Assembly: GCA_944345045.1 (NCBI GenBank)
Contig: CALVMI010000081.1
Location: forward strand, 1-26,312
Origin: an uncultured Bacilli bacterium
GTDB taxonomy: Bacteria; Bacillota_I; Bacilli_A; RF39; UBA660
Length of the DNA: 26,312 bases
Direction: 5' to 3'
Both the position numbers and the translations under genes were made by a program. The stretch's first letter is position 1, and every line of letters starts with the position of its first letter. Below, one piece after another: positions 1-7,221 of this stretch. A model generated the notes under the pieces. It saw nothing but the letters and a program-made list of their open reading frames with translations. It did no database searches and was not told where the DNA came from.

Positions 1-110
1 ATGAAAATATAAAACAAATAAGTGAGATTTTAAGCAGTAAACAATTATTACAACATGAATTTTGGAATAAAACTATTGGGACTACATCCTATCCAGGTAA
101 AAAATTATAA
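1..110 (+). CDS. 3' end of an unidentified gene (partial)
   Basis: The only open frame entering from the left edge has codons starting at base 3 and gives 35 residues before TAA at 108-110, ending in FWNKTIGTTSYPGKKL. There is no in-window start, so it is the C-terminal tail of a gene that begins upstream. The tail is too short to assign to a family. No hairpin plus T-run terminator is visible after it. An inverted repeat (AATCAATC at 141-148 with GATTGATT at 172-179) lies between it and the next gene, but no T-run follows. Confidence 0.5.
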   Translation, partial: ENIKQISEILSSKQLLQHEFWNKTIGTTSYPGKKL

Positions 111-196
111 TTTTTAAACTAAAAAAATATAAATAGAAAGAATCAATCAAACAGATTAATAATTTCTATAAGATTGATTATACGAGGAAAAAAACA

Positions 197-403
197 ATGA
201 ATAAACTAAAAACGGGAATATCTTTAATAATACTTGGCAATTTACTATATTTAGCCTATATCTATTTTGGGGGCAATGAAACGAGTTCTTTTTCAGCTTT
301 TACAAGTGGTCTATTATTAGGATTATCTGTAGGTATAAACTTACTTGGAATCGTATTAGTTATAATCTATATTGTGAAAGAAGAAAAAAATAAAAAAGAG
401 TAA
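197..403 (+). CDS. small two-helix membrane protein, unknown function
   Basis: A 68-residue protein with two hydrophobic segments (about residues 6-24 and 38-60) joined by a short polar loop (GGNETSSF), and a lysine/glutamate-rich tail (KEEKNKKE). The tail probably lies in the cytoplasm by the positive-inside rule. The start is supported by AGGA about 8 nt upstream of the ATG. It ends 13 bases before the AlkD-type gene and probably shares its transcript. I do not recognise a family; it resembles the many small two-TM proteins of Firmicutes. It is a real gene by its RBS, hydrophobic pattern and tight spacing, but its function is unknown. Confidence 0.6.
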   Translation: MNKLKTGISLIILGNLLYLAYIYFGGNETSSFSAFTSGLLLGLSVGINLLGIVLVIIYIVKEEKNKKE

Positions 404-416
404 GAGCTGGGTAAAT

Positions 417-1076
417 ATGGATAAATATGAAAAAATCAAAAAAGAATTTGAATTAAATGAAGATAAAGAAAAAGCTTTATCCATGTCCAAATACATGAGA
501 GATTTATTTCTTTTCTATGGCATTCAAACACCTAAAAGAAAAGCTATATATAAAGATTTTTTAAAAAAAGAAAGACAATCAAACAAAATAGATTGGCTTC
601 TTTTAGATAAATGTTATGCTGATGAACACCGCGAATTTCAGTATTTTGTTTGTGACTATTTACTTAAAATGCAAGAGTTTTTAACATATGAAGATATCTC
701 TAAAATAAAAAAATATATAAAAACAAAACAATGGTGGGATACAATAGATTTTTTTGATCAAATTATTAGCCAAATTGGTTTAAAAGATAAAAGGGTAGAT
801 GAATTAATGCTCAGGTGGTCCAAAGATCAAGATTTTTGGTTACGAAGAATTGCTATCGATCATCAATTAGGAAGAAAAGAAAAAACAAATACGAAACTAT
901 TAGAAAAAATTATTGTCAACAATTTTGGCAGTAAAGAGTTTTTCATTAATAAAGCAATTGGTTGGGCCCTAAGAGATTATTCCAAAACGAATCCCAAGTG
1001 GGTAGAAAACTTTATAAATAGGTATCAAAATCAGATGAATCATTTAAGTATTAAAGAAGCAAGTAAGTATCTTTAA
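417..1076 (+). CDS. AlkD-type DNA alkylation repair glycosylase
   Basis: A 219-residue protein of the AlkD/HEAT-like family (COG4912). These enzymes excise cationic alkylated bases such as 3-methyladenine and 7-methylguanine without base flipping. Family landmarks are present: KQWWDTID (residues 104-111), where W107 and D111 correspond to catalytic Trp109 and Asp113 of Bacillus cereus AlkD; WLRR (141-144), matching the DNA-contacting Arg148 region; and NKAIGWALRDYSKTNP (178-193), holding the Trp187 equivalent (W183). Length is normal (about 220-240). The ATG at 417 follows a GAGCTGG stretch, a modest RBS, and lies 13 bases behind the small membrane gene, suggesting a two-gene transcript. All key residues are intact, so I expect an active enzyme. 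Confidence 0.9.
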   Translation: MDKYEKIKKEFELNEDKEKALSMSKYMRDLFLFYGIQTPKRKAIYKDFLKKERQSNKIDWLLLDKCYADEHREFQYFVCDYLLKMQEFLTYEDISKIKKYIKTKQWWDTIDFFDQIISQIGLKDKRVDELMLRWSKDQDFWLRRIAIDHQLGRKEKTNTKLLEKIIVNNFGSKEFFINKAIGWALRDYSKTNPKWVENFINRYQNQMNHLSIKEASKYL

Positions 1077-1146
1077 TAAAACTCCACGGATTGTTTGGAT
1101 ACTTTTTTCTTTTTTAAGTTATACTAATTTTGAAAGGAAAGAGTTT

Positions 1147-2565
1147 ATGGATCAAGAAAAGATAGGAAAATTTATTCAAAAACAAAGAAAAGAGAAAAAA
1201 ATTACCCAACAAGAATTAGCTGATCAATTGCATGTGACCGATCGGGCCATATCCAATTGGGAAACCGGAAGAAGAATGCCCGATGTTTCCTTTTATAAAC
1301 CTTTATGTGAGATTCTAGGAATAACGATAAATGAACTTATATTAGGCGAAAAAATACCTGAAGAAAAACAAAAAGAAACTTCGGAAAATGTTCTTTTAAA
1401 AACATTGAAAAATAATGCCCAAAAGCAAAAAAGAAAAGATCATTTGGTAGGGCTATTATTTACTTCTTGCTTTATTATCCTTTTAATATTATTTATAACC
1501 GTCGCTCATTTTAAAGAAACATATCCCAAAATAAATATCTATAATATGTCTGTGGCAGTAAAAGAAGATGGCAAATTGGAAAAAAGACTTACCCTAAACA
1601 AACAAAATATTTATTACTATGGCCTTGATGGAGCCTTCGTTTGCGATGGGAATAATACTTGTGCTGAACTAATTGAAGCTTTAGAATATAAACAAATAGA
1701 TACCGAAAAACTAGAAAAATATTTAGAATCAGAATGGCAATTAAATCGCTTAAAAAAAGAAAGTTTATATGATGGTGGTACAAATATTTATCATGCGGAT
1801 GAATACTCGGTAATTCTTTGTCATACTACTACACAAAATAACGATGTGTATATAGGCCACTCTTCAATGATGGAAAAATTAGATGGCATCTACTGTGGTC
1901 GTAAAGCTCGCAAATTTGAAACGTTTTCAAGATCTTTCCAAATAGTGCAAACCAAAATGATAGATGAAGAAAATATGGAACTTAGCTTACGAAATATCGA
2001 TGGTCAAACCGCAACTGTGATCGTTTCAAATACATATGAATGGCTTGTTGGTAAATCTTATGAAATTGAGTTTTTTACAAAGGAAAACTTTGATGATACA
2101 ATAAAAAACATTTTTGATTATTCTGAAATTTATGGTATCAAAGAATTAGAAAACTTAGAAGATGGCCAAAACGAATCAATCGTTGTCATGCCAAGACTAA
2201 CGAGTACAGCCGAATTAAATGAAATTGAAGACGTCGTCATGACAATTGTTGATGGTTCACTAACAAATAAAGGCGCTACGATATTAATTACCGATTATAG
2301 TGGCGAGATTTATACCTATAATCTTTGGTATCGTATCGATCAAAAAATAGATGGTAAATGGCAAGAAAGAGAGTATATTGTAGATGGAGATGTTGCTTGG
2401 AACGAACCTGCCTTTTACGTTGATAAAAACCATGAATTAGTGATGGAAGAGGACTGGTCATGGTTATACGGAAAGCTAGAAAAAGGAACGTATCGTCTTG
2501 TAAAATATGCTTCTGCCGATGATTTAAAACCAAAATATTTTTCCGTAGAATTTGAAATACCTTAA
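1147..2565 (+). CDS. membrane-tethered XRE-family transcription regulator
   Basis: A 472-residue protein with three parts. Residues 4-62 form an XRE/Cro helix-turn-helix; TQQELADQLHVTDRAISNWE is the classic HTH. Residues 65-98 are a charged linker. Residues about 99-121 are one transmembrane helix. The remaining 350 residues would be extracytoplasmic, are mostly beta/acidic, and match no family I recognise. The layout suggests a one-component sensor with DNA binding inside and sensing outside. The ATG at 1147 has GAAAGGAAAGAG upstream, and a TATACT -10 lies at about 1121. It is followed by a terminator shared with the convergent corA-like gene. The DNA-binding part is certain; ligand and targets are unknown. 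Confidence 0.85.
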   Translation: MDQEKIGKFIQKQRKEKKITQQELADQLHVTDRAISNWETGRRMPDVSFYKPLCEILGITINELILGEKIPEEKQKETSENVLLKTLKNNAQKQKRKDHLVGLLFTSCFIILLILFITVAHFKETYPKINIYNMSVAVKEDGKLEKRLTLNKQNIYYYGLDGAFVCDGNNTCAELIEALEYKQIDTEKLEKYLESEWQLNRLKKESLYDGGTNIYHADEYSVILCHTTTQNNDVYIGHSSMMEKLDGIYCGRKARKFETFSRSFQIVQTKMIDEENMELSLRNIDGQTATVIVSNTYEWLVGKSYEIEFFTKENFDDTIKNIFDYSEIYGIKELENLEDGQNESIVVMPRLTSTAELNEIEDVVMTIVDGSLTNKGATILITDYSGEIYTYNLWYRIDQKIDGKWQEREYIVDGDVAWNEPAFYVDKNHELVMEEDWSWLYGKLEKGTYRLVKYASADDLKPKYFSVEFEIP

Positions 2566-2593
2566 TTTATGCCGAACAAAAAATAATAAGTAT

Positions 2594-2628
2594 AAAAAAT
2601 GAAGAATTATAATAAATTCTTCTTTTTT
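2594..2628. terminator. bidirectional intrinsic terminator (XRE gene / corA-like gene)
   Basis: GAAGAATT (2601-2608) pairs with AATTCTTC (2615-2622) around a 6-nt loop, with a T-run on the right (2623-2628) and an A-run on the left (2595-2599), so it works on both strands. It lies between convergent stops at 2565 and 2607 and overlaps the end of the corA-like gene. Confidence 0.8.
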
Positions 2629-3533
2629 AATACAATGACTAAAATAATAGCTAAAGCAAAAGAAAATCCTACCATAACAATAAAAGAGTATGGATCGGTT
2701 CCAAAACTTCCCAAAGAAACATTCATGCCCAAAAAAGAAGCAATCATAGTTGGAACAGAAATAACTAACGTAATGGAAGTTAAAAATTTCATAATATCAT
2801 TTAAATTATTAGAAATGATAGAACTGTACGTATTCATCGTATTTTCTAAAATTTCCCGACAAATATTAGCCATTTCAATACCTTGACGAATTTCAATTTG
2901 AACATCACGTAGTAGATCAATTTCTTTAGAAGATAATTTTGAGTTATTTTCAATTTTCTCTAAAACTGCTCGATTACCTTGTAAAGAAGTCGTAAAATAA
3001 AGCAAACTTTTTTGTAAACTGAGTAAGTGTTCTAAATCTTTATTACTTGATGCTTTTAATAAATCTTTTTCTTTTAAACGAATATCATCTTGAATTTCAT
3101 TTAAATATTTTAAGTAATATTCAACGCTTTTACCAATAATCTGAATTGGAAAAGTATCTTGGTTAGTAAAATCAAGATCATTAAATTTGTCATTTAAAAT
3201 GTCTTCAACAACTGGATGAGGTAAAAGACTAGTTGTAATAATACCATTTTCTAACAGAAAAATACCAAATGGAAGAGCCCGATATTTTTTCTTGCTACTT
3301 GTGAAAACATAAGGAATATTAATTACATATAGTAATGCGTTTTCAAAAAACTCAATATGAGGAAGTTCCGATTTATCTAATGTTTTTCTTAAAATTCGTT
3401 CTTCAATTCCTGTAACATTGCAAACGTCTTTAATTTCCTCATCAGTTGGATTTGTTAAATGAATCCAATAATTTTCAGAAATAGTATTTGTTTTTTTTCG
3501 TTCATGGTTTATAATTTGATATATCTGTTTCAT
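2607..3533 (-). CDS. corA: CorA-family divalent cation transporter
   Basis: A 308-residue membrane protein of the CorA family (Mg2+/Co2+ channel, pentameric). The N-terminal two thirds are the soluble cytoplasmic domain with long charged helices. The C-terminus has two membrane helices: the first ends in the signature GMN (FLGMNVSLG), and the second (about residues 280-302) ends in the basic tail KKKNLL. The loop after GMN lacks the acidic MPE residues of many CorA proteins. I place the start at ATG 3533-3531 because AGGTGA lies 6 nt upstream; longer in-frame extensions run into the cysteine synthase promoter region and encode hydrophobic low-complexity sequence. It is divergent from the cysteine synthase family gene. 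Family assignment is firm; the substrate could be Mg2+, Co2+ or Zn2+. Confidence 0.88.
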   Translation of the reverse strand: MKQIYQIINHERKKTNTISENYWIHLTNPTDEEIKDVCNVTGIEERILRKTLDKSELPHIEFFENALLYVINIPYVFTSSKKKYRALPFGIFLLENGIITTSLLPHPVVEDILNDKFNDLDFTNQDTFPIQIIGKSVEYYLKYLNEIQDDIRLKEKDLLKASSNKDLEHLLSLQKSLLYFTTSLQGNRAVLEKIENNSKLSSKEIDLLRDVQIEIRQGIEMANICREILENTMNTYSSIISNNLNDIMKFLTSITLVISVPTMIASFLGMNVSLGSFGTDPYSFIVMVGFSFALAIILVIVLKKKNLL

Positions 3534-3549
3534 ATGATCACCTAGTATC

Positions 3550-3581
3550 ATTGTAACACAATTTAAAAAAAATGATAGAAT
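3550..3581. promoter_or_regulatory. divergent promoter region, corA-like and cysteine synthase genes
   Basis: On the minus strand TGTTACAAT (3558-3550) is an extended -10 for the corA-like gene. On the plus strand TGATAGAAT (3573-3581) is an extended -10 for the cysteine synthase gene, with a weak -35 TTGTAA 19 nt upstream. The two promoters share one 70-base gap. The -35 boxes are poor, so this is a moderate call. Confidence 0.4.
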
Positions 3582-3603
3582 AATAATGAAATGAGGAAAA
3601 AAT

Positions 3604-4560
3604 ATGTTACACAAAGTAATTGGAAATACTCCAATGATGAAAATCACTTGCAAATATTTAGAAAAGACTTATACTGTATATGCAAAATTAGAAATGTTTA
3701 ATTTAACAGGAAGCATAAAAGATCGTGTTGTTTATTATATGATTAAAAAAGCTCGTGAAGAAGGAAAACTTATCGATGGCATGCCTATTGTTGAAGTAAC
3801 AAGTGGCAATACAGGTATATCCTTTAGTGCTCTTGGAGCCTACTATAATCACCCGGTTTATATTTTCATGCCTGATTGGGCCAGTGAAGAACGAAAAAAA
3901 TTAATGGAAGCCTATGGAGCTCATCTATATCTAGTTAGCAAAGAGGAAGGCGGTTTTCTAGAATGCTTTAAAAGAGCAAAAGATTTCGCGTCATCCCATC
4001 ACGCCTTTTATCCTGATCAATTTAGTAACGAAGCCAATATATTAGCCCATTATGAAACAACAGGAACAGAAATTATAAATCAACTTCCAGAAAAAGTAAG
4101 TGGTTTTATAAGTGGTGTTGGAACCGGTGGTACCTTAATGGGAATAGGAAAAAAACTTAAAGAAAAATTTTCTGATCTTCATATCGGGGCTATAGAACCA
4201 GCTAATATGCCTTTAATTTCTAAAAAAGAAATAAAAGGATCTCATAAAATAGAAGGAATAGGCGATGATTTTGTTCCAGAACTTTTAGATGAATCATTCA
4301 TTGACGATATTTTCTTAATCGAAGATGATGATGCCATATATATGAGTCAACAGCTTAGTCTAAAAGGAATCGGAGTAGGAATTTCTTCTGGAGCAAATTT
4401 ATTAGGAAGTATTTTGCTTGCTGCGAAGACAAATGGTCCAGTTGTAACAGTTTTTGCAGATGATAACAAAAAGTATTTGTCGACCGATTTAACTAAAAAG
4501 ATAGAACGACCAAGTGATTTGACCCAAAAAATCGAAATTGTAAGTATTGATTTTGTGTAA
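3604..4560 (+). CDS. cysK: cysteine synthase family PLP enzyme (O-acetylserine sulfhydrylase-like)
   Basis: A 318-residue fold-type II PLP enzyme of the CysK/CysM/CBS group. These make cysteine from O-acetylserine (or O-phosphoserine) and sulfide. Visible motifs: GNTP at 7-10; GSIKDR at 36-41 with K39 as the PLP lysine; TSGNTG at 66-71, which binds the substrate carboxylate; GVGTGGT at 171-177, which binds the PLP phosphate; and GISSGANLLG near the C-terminus. The start ATG has TGAGGA 7-8 nt upstream. No other cysteine or methionine genes are adjacent. I cannot distinguish CysK from CysM or a cystathionine beta-synthase-like role by eye; the family is certain. A strong terminator follows. Confidence 0.88.
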   Translation: MLHKVIGNTPMMKITCKYLEKTYTVYAKLEMFNLTGSIKDRVVYYMIKKAREEGKLIDGMPIVEVTSGNTGISFSALGAYYNHPVYIFMPDWASEERKKLMEAYGAHLYLVSKEEGGFLECFKRAKDFASSHHAFYPDQFSNEANILAHYETTGTEIINQLPEKVSGFISGVGTGGTLMGIGKKLKEKFSDLHIGAIEPANMPLISKKEIKGSHKIEGIGDDFVPELLDESFIDDIFLIEDDDAIYMSQQLSLKGIGVGISSGANLLGSILLAAKTNGPVVTVFADDNKKYLSTDLTKKIERPSDLTQKIEIVSIDFV

Positions 4561-4600
4561 AGAAAGTTGTCAATAAAAGAAAAACTTTCTTTTTTTCTTT
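4559..4600 (+). terminator. intrinsic terminator after cysteine synthase gene
   Basis: AAGAAAGTT, starting in the stop codon (4560-4568), pairs with AACTTTCTT (4583-4591), followed by a T-rich run to 4600. The loop is 14 nt. It separates this gene from deoD. Confidence 0.8.
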
Positions 4601-4657
4601 TATAAAATGAAAAAAAGTTGGTATAGTATTGATATAGAATAGAAAAGAGTTGATTTT

Positions 4658-5395
4658 GTGGAAGCACCAAGAGTAATGGAGCACATTAAGCCTGCTCATA
4701 TTGAATGTACTAAAGAAGATGTGGCAGAAGTTTGTATTATGCCAGGAGATCCATTAAGAGCCAAATATATTGCCGAAAAATTTTTAACAGATGTGAAAAT
4801 GATTAATCGCGCAAGAAACATGTTTGGATACACAGGATATTATAATGGCAAAAGAGTCACGGTAATGGGACATGGTATGGGAATGCCAAGTGTTAGTATT
4901 TATGTTTTTGAATTGTTTTATTTCTTCGGTGTTCAAAAAATTATTCGTATTGGAACATGCGGTGGTCTAAAGGAAGAAATAAAAGTTCCAGATTTGATTT
5001 TAGCTAACAAAAGCTATACAGAATCAAATTTCGCTTATTCTTATAATGGAGACCCAACTCACATTGCTTATCCAAGCAAAAATTTAACTGAACAAATTCG
5101 CAAAACTGCCCAAGAACAAGGAATTTCTGTACATGAAGGCGCAGTGATGTGTACAGAACAATTTGGTTTTTATTCTGATAACGAAAATGTGTTAAAACGT
5201 GCTCCTGACAATTTGGATTTATATGGTGAAGAAATGGAAACATTTGCTTTATTCCATATTGCTGATAGTTTCAAGAAAGAAGCAGCCGCGATTCTTACTG
5301 TTGTAGATAGTAAATTTGAAAAAACTTTCTTAAGTATTGAAGAAAGAGAAAAGTCTTTAGATAAGATGATTAAATTGGCTTTGGATAGCATTTAA
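4658..5395 (+). CDS. deoD: purine nucleoside phosphorylase, DeoD type
   Basis: A 245-residue member of the hexameric DeoD PNP family, which splits purine nucleosides with phosphate into base and (deoxy)ribose-1-phosphate in salvage. Diagnostic stretches are MPGDPLRAKYIAEKFL (phosphate site), VMGHGMGMPSVSIY, RIGTCGG, and GEEMETFALF with the ribose-binding MET, and an Asp in VVDSK where the general-acid Asp204 of E. coli sits (VSDH there). The GTG start (4658) has GAAAAGAG upstream; ATG at 4676 would give MEHIKPAH, equally consistent with the family, so the start is uncertain by six codons. Possible extended -10 boxes (TGGTATAGT, TGATATAGA) lie at 4619-4640. No terminator follows except the hairpin at 5450. 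Confidence 0.93.
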   Translation: MEAPRVMEHIKPAHIECTKEDVAEVCIMPGDPLRAKYIAEKFLTDVKMINRARNMFGYTGYYNGKRVTVMGHGMGMPSVSIYVFELFYFFGVQKIIRIGTCGGLKEEIKVPDLILANKSYTESNFAYSYNGDPTHIAYPSKNLTEQIRKTAQEQGISVHEGAVMCTEQFGFYSDNENVLKRAPDNLDLYGEEMETFALFHIADSFKKEAAAILTVVDSKFEKTFLSIEEREKSLDKMIKLALDSI

Positions 5396-5420
5396 TCCAA
5401 ATTTGTCAAGTTTTTGTAAA

Positions 5421-5452
5421 TTGACATGGGGGGGGGGTAGTTGTGATAAGAT
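5421..5452 (+). promoter_or_regulatory. promoter with G10 tract in the spacer, surface protein A gene
   Basis: A perfect -35 TTGACA (5421-5426) is followed by T, ten Gs (5428-5437), nine further bases and the extended -10 TGATAAGAT (hexamer TAAGAT at 5447-5452). The spacer is 20 nt. The same TAAGAT box stands 17 nt from a TTGACA at 8612-8640, so TAAGAT is a credible -10 here. Loss of three Gs would give the standard 17-nt spacer. Phase variation by slippage is inferred; the tract and boxes are seen directly. Confidence 0.65.
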
Positions 5453-5480
5453 TACTATGAGAAATCATGGTAATCTTTTT
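5450..5480 (+). terminator. GAAA-loop hairpin with T-run overlapping the promoter of gene A
   Basis: Arm GATTACTATGA (5450-5460) pairs over 11 bp, with one G-U, with TCATGGTAATC (5465-5475) around a GAAA loop, followed by five Ts. The 5' arm starts inside the -10 box and ends about where transcription should start. Transcripts from this promoter would therefore lack the arm, while read-through from deoD would fold and terminate. A near copy lies at 24565 and a structural analogue at 19563. Confidence 0.7.
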
Positions 5481-5518
5481 GTTTCATGAATTCCATACTA
5501 GAAAAGAGGGAAAAACTT

Positions 5519-7171
5519 ATGAAAAAGAAATTTTTACTAATAAGTATTGTTTTAATAAGTTTGGGCGTATTTTTTAGTATAGAAACCAAAGAAGAAATAA
5601 AAAATTATTCTAATGAAGAAAATATTGAATTAGCTATTTATATAGAAGAGGAACAAATAAATAGTATACCAAATAAAGATAGTGGCTATTATTTAGATTT
5701 AGAAAAGAGTAGTTGTACCAATGAGGCAACAATAACATGGGATAGTGAAACATGGAGTCCAGTGATTTTAAATGCCGAGAACTATCCAGTAAGATGTAGT
5801 TTATATTTTGGGAGTACTTATAAGGAAAGTATCTTAAATGGAACTGATCCAATCTTAAAAGATGAGTTAATACCAGTAAAAATCGATAATGAAGGAGTAG
5901 TAAGAAGAGCCTCTTTAACCAGTAAATGGTATAGTTACGAAGAGAAACAATGGGCCAATGCTGTTATACTAAAAGATGAAAGTGAAATCTATGTGGATAA
6001 CGAGATTATACCAGAAGAAGCTATAGAGTCTTATTTTGTGTGGATTCCAAAATACAGATATCAAATATGGGACTTAGGACAATATGATAGTTTAACCTCA
6101 ATTGATGAAAGCAAAGTTCATGAAATACCAATCATTTTTGGTGATTATACAACATTAGATGAAAGAGAAGGAGAATGTACAACACCAATGGAGTCTGGAG
6201 AAAGTGGAAATTGTAATGTAGGTGACTACATGACGCATCCAGCGTTCTTAAATATTCTATCAACAGGTTTTTGGGTCGGCAAGTTTGAGACAGGGTATGA
6301 GGGAGCTACAACTACAGCGGAAGCAGAAGTAAATGAAAGAGATGCAAGTAAGATAATAGTTAAACCAAATGTATATAGTTGGCGGGGAATACAAGTTGCT
6401 AATGCTTTCTATAGTAGTTATGACTACAAACGAAATTTAGATAGTCATTTGATAAAGAATACCGAGTGGGGAGCAGTAGCATATTTACAACATAGTAAAT
6501 ATGGATCTCAAACGAGTGTCCGAATCAACAATAATTCATCATACATAACGGGATATCAAGCTAATAATGAGCCAACATGTGGGTATATTGGAACAAATGA
6601 AGAATGTAATAGATATTGTTCCGATGGCACATGTAATACAGCATATCCAAATAGTATTTTAGCAAGTACAACGGGAAATATTTCAGGAATTTATGATATG
6701 TCCGGTGGTGCATGGGAATATGTGATGGGAGTCATGGTAGATGAAAATAACAATCCATTAAGTGGCACAAATAGTTTGTATAATTCTGGTTTTAATGGTC
6801 TATTTGGATGTCCAACATGTGAAAATGACTCCTCAGGACTTACAAGTTTAACCAATGGTTATGATTTTCCTGAACAAAAATATTATGATACATATGCATG
6901 TGGCACATCAAATCAACAATATATTAGAAGAATCTTAGGTGATGCTACAGGCGAGATGGGACCATTTGGCAGTGCAGCCTATTTAACTCAAACAAGAAAT
7001 ATTAGTAGTTGGTACGCCGACGAGTCTTGGTTTGTGTCTTCTACCCGTCCGTGGTTCGGGCGTGGTGGCAATCACGATAGTGGTCTAGATGCAAGCACGT
7101 TTGCATTCATTGATGGGCACGGTCATGCAGCGTCGTGGCGTAGTTTCCGTCTCGTTCTAACTCCAACATAA
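5519..7171 (+). CDS. surface protein A: membrane-anchored, FGE/C-type-lectin-like fold with variable-looking end
   Basis: A 550-residue protein. Residues 3-21 form a signal/anchor helix. Residues about 40-95 form a small domain (SGYYLDLEKSSCTNEATITW, then WSPVILN) that is shared with protein B. The rest resembles the formylglycine-generating-enzyme/C-type-lectin fold: KNTEWGAVAYLQHSKYG matches the EWEyAar element, GIYDMSGGAWEYVMG (390-404) matches GLYDMxGNVWEW, and RGG...SFRLVL matches the terminal RGGsw...GFR. The Cys pair of true FGE is not seen in the final core, so a binding role is likelier than catalysis. Residues about 499-545 have a sharply different base composition. ATG 5519 is chosen for AGAGGG upstream; a longer in-frame start at 5486 has no RBS. 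No sortase motif is visible. Confidence 0.72.
   Translation: MKKKFLLISIVLISLGVFFSIETKEEIKNYSNEENIELAIYIEEEQINSIPNKDSGYYLDLEKSSCTNEATITWDSETWSPVILNAENYPVRCSLYFGSTYKESILNGTDPILKDELIPVKIDNEGVVRRASLTSKWYSYEEKQWANAVILKDESEIYVDNEIIPEEAIESYFVWIPKYRYQIWDLGQYDSLTSIDESKVHEIPIIFGDYTTLDEREGECTTPMESGESGNCNVGDYMTHPAFLNILSTGFWVGKFETGYEGATTTAEAEVNERDASKIIVKPNVYSWRGIQVANAFYSSYDYKRNLDSHLIKNTEWGAVAYLQHSKYGSQTSVRINNNSSYITGYQANNEPTCGYIGTNEECNRYCSDGTCNTAYPNSILASTTGNISGIYDMSGGAWEYVMGVMVDENNNPLSGTNSLYNSGFNGLFGCPTCENDSSGLTSLTNGYDFPEQKYYDTYACGTSNQQYIRRILGDATGEMGPFGSAAYLTQTRNISSWYADESWFVSSTRPWFGRGGNHDSGLDASTFAFIDGHGHAASWRSFRLVLTPT
7013..7153 (+). other. variable-region-like segment of gene A (A-depleted, GC-rich)
   Basis: Bases 7021-7080 contain 34 G or C of 60 (57%) and only 7 A; 7081-7140 contain 11 A. 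The rest of the gene is A-rich and roughly one third GC. Many codons are NNC/NNT (gcc, gac, tct, acc, cgt, cac, ggt, cat), and Arg is CGT four times, although AGA is common elsewhere. This codon pattern at the exposed end of a C-type-lectin-like fold is what adenine-specific mutagenesis of AAY codons by a diversity-generating retroelement would leave. No template repeat or reverse transcriptase is in the window. Confidence 0.45.
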
Positions 7172-7221
7172 AAAAAGAATTTACTGAATTAATCTATTTA
7201 CTAATTCGGTAAATTCTTTTT
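7169..7221. terminator. bidirectional terminator (gene A / phosphomannomutase gene)
   Basis: A long inverted repeat: 7172-7191 pairs with 7202-7221 over 20 bp with one G-U, around a 10-nt loop. The repeat has an A-run at one end and a T-run at the other. It sits between convergent genes and contains the last codons of the minus-strand gene. Confidence 0.85.

Noticed and set aside
141..179. terminator at AATCAATC/GATTGATT
   Set aside because: 8-bp arms, 23-nt loop and no T-run after the second arm.
3534..3653. 40-residue N-terminal extension of the CorA-like protein
   Set aside because: It overlaps the start of the cysteine synthase gene on the other strand and the promoters, and the downstream ATG has a well-placed AGGTGA.
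5421..5480. G-rich tract plus GAAA hairpin as a DGR initiation-of-mutagenic-homing site
   Set aside because: The order GC-tract then hairpin is similar, but it lies upstream of the genes, not after a variable region, and overlaps clear promoter boxes.
7169..7221. DGR homing hairpin directly after the variable-like region of gene A
   Set aside because: DGR targets often carry a short GAAA-type hairpin after the variable region. This repeat is a 20-bp stem with a 10-nt loop, lies between convergent genes and has the A- and T-runs of a bidirectional terminator, so the terminator reading is enough.
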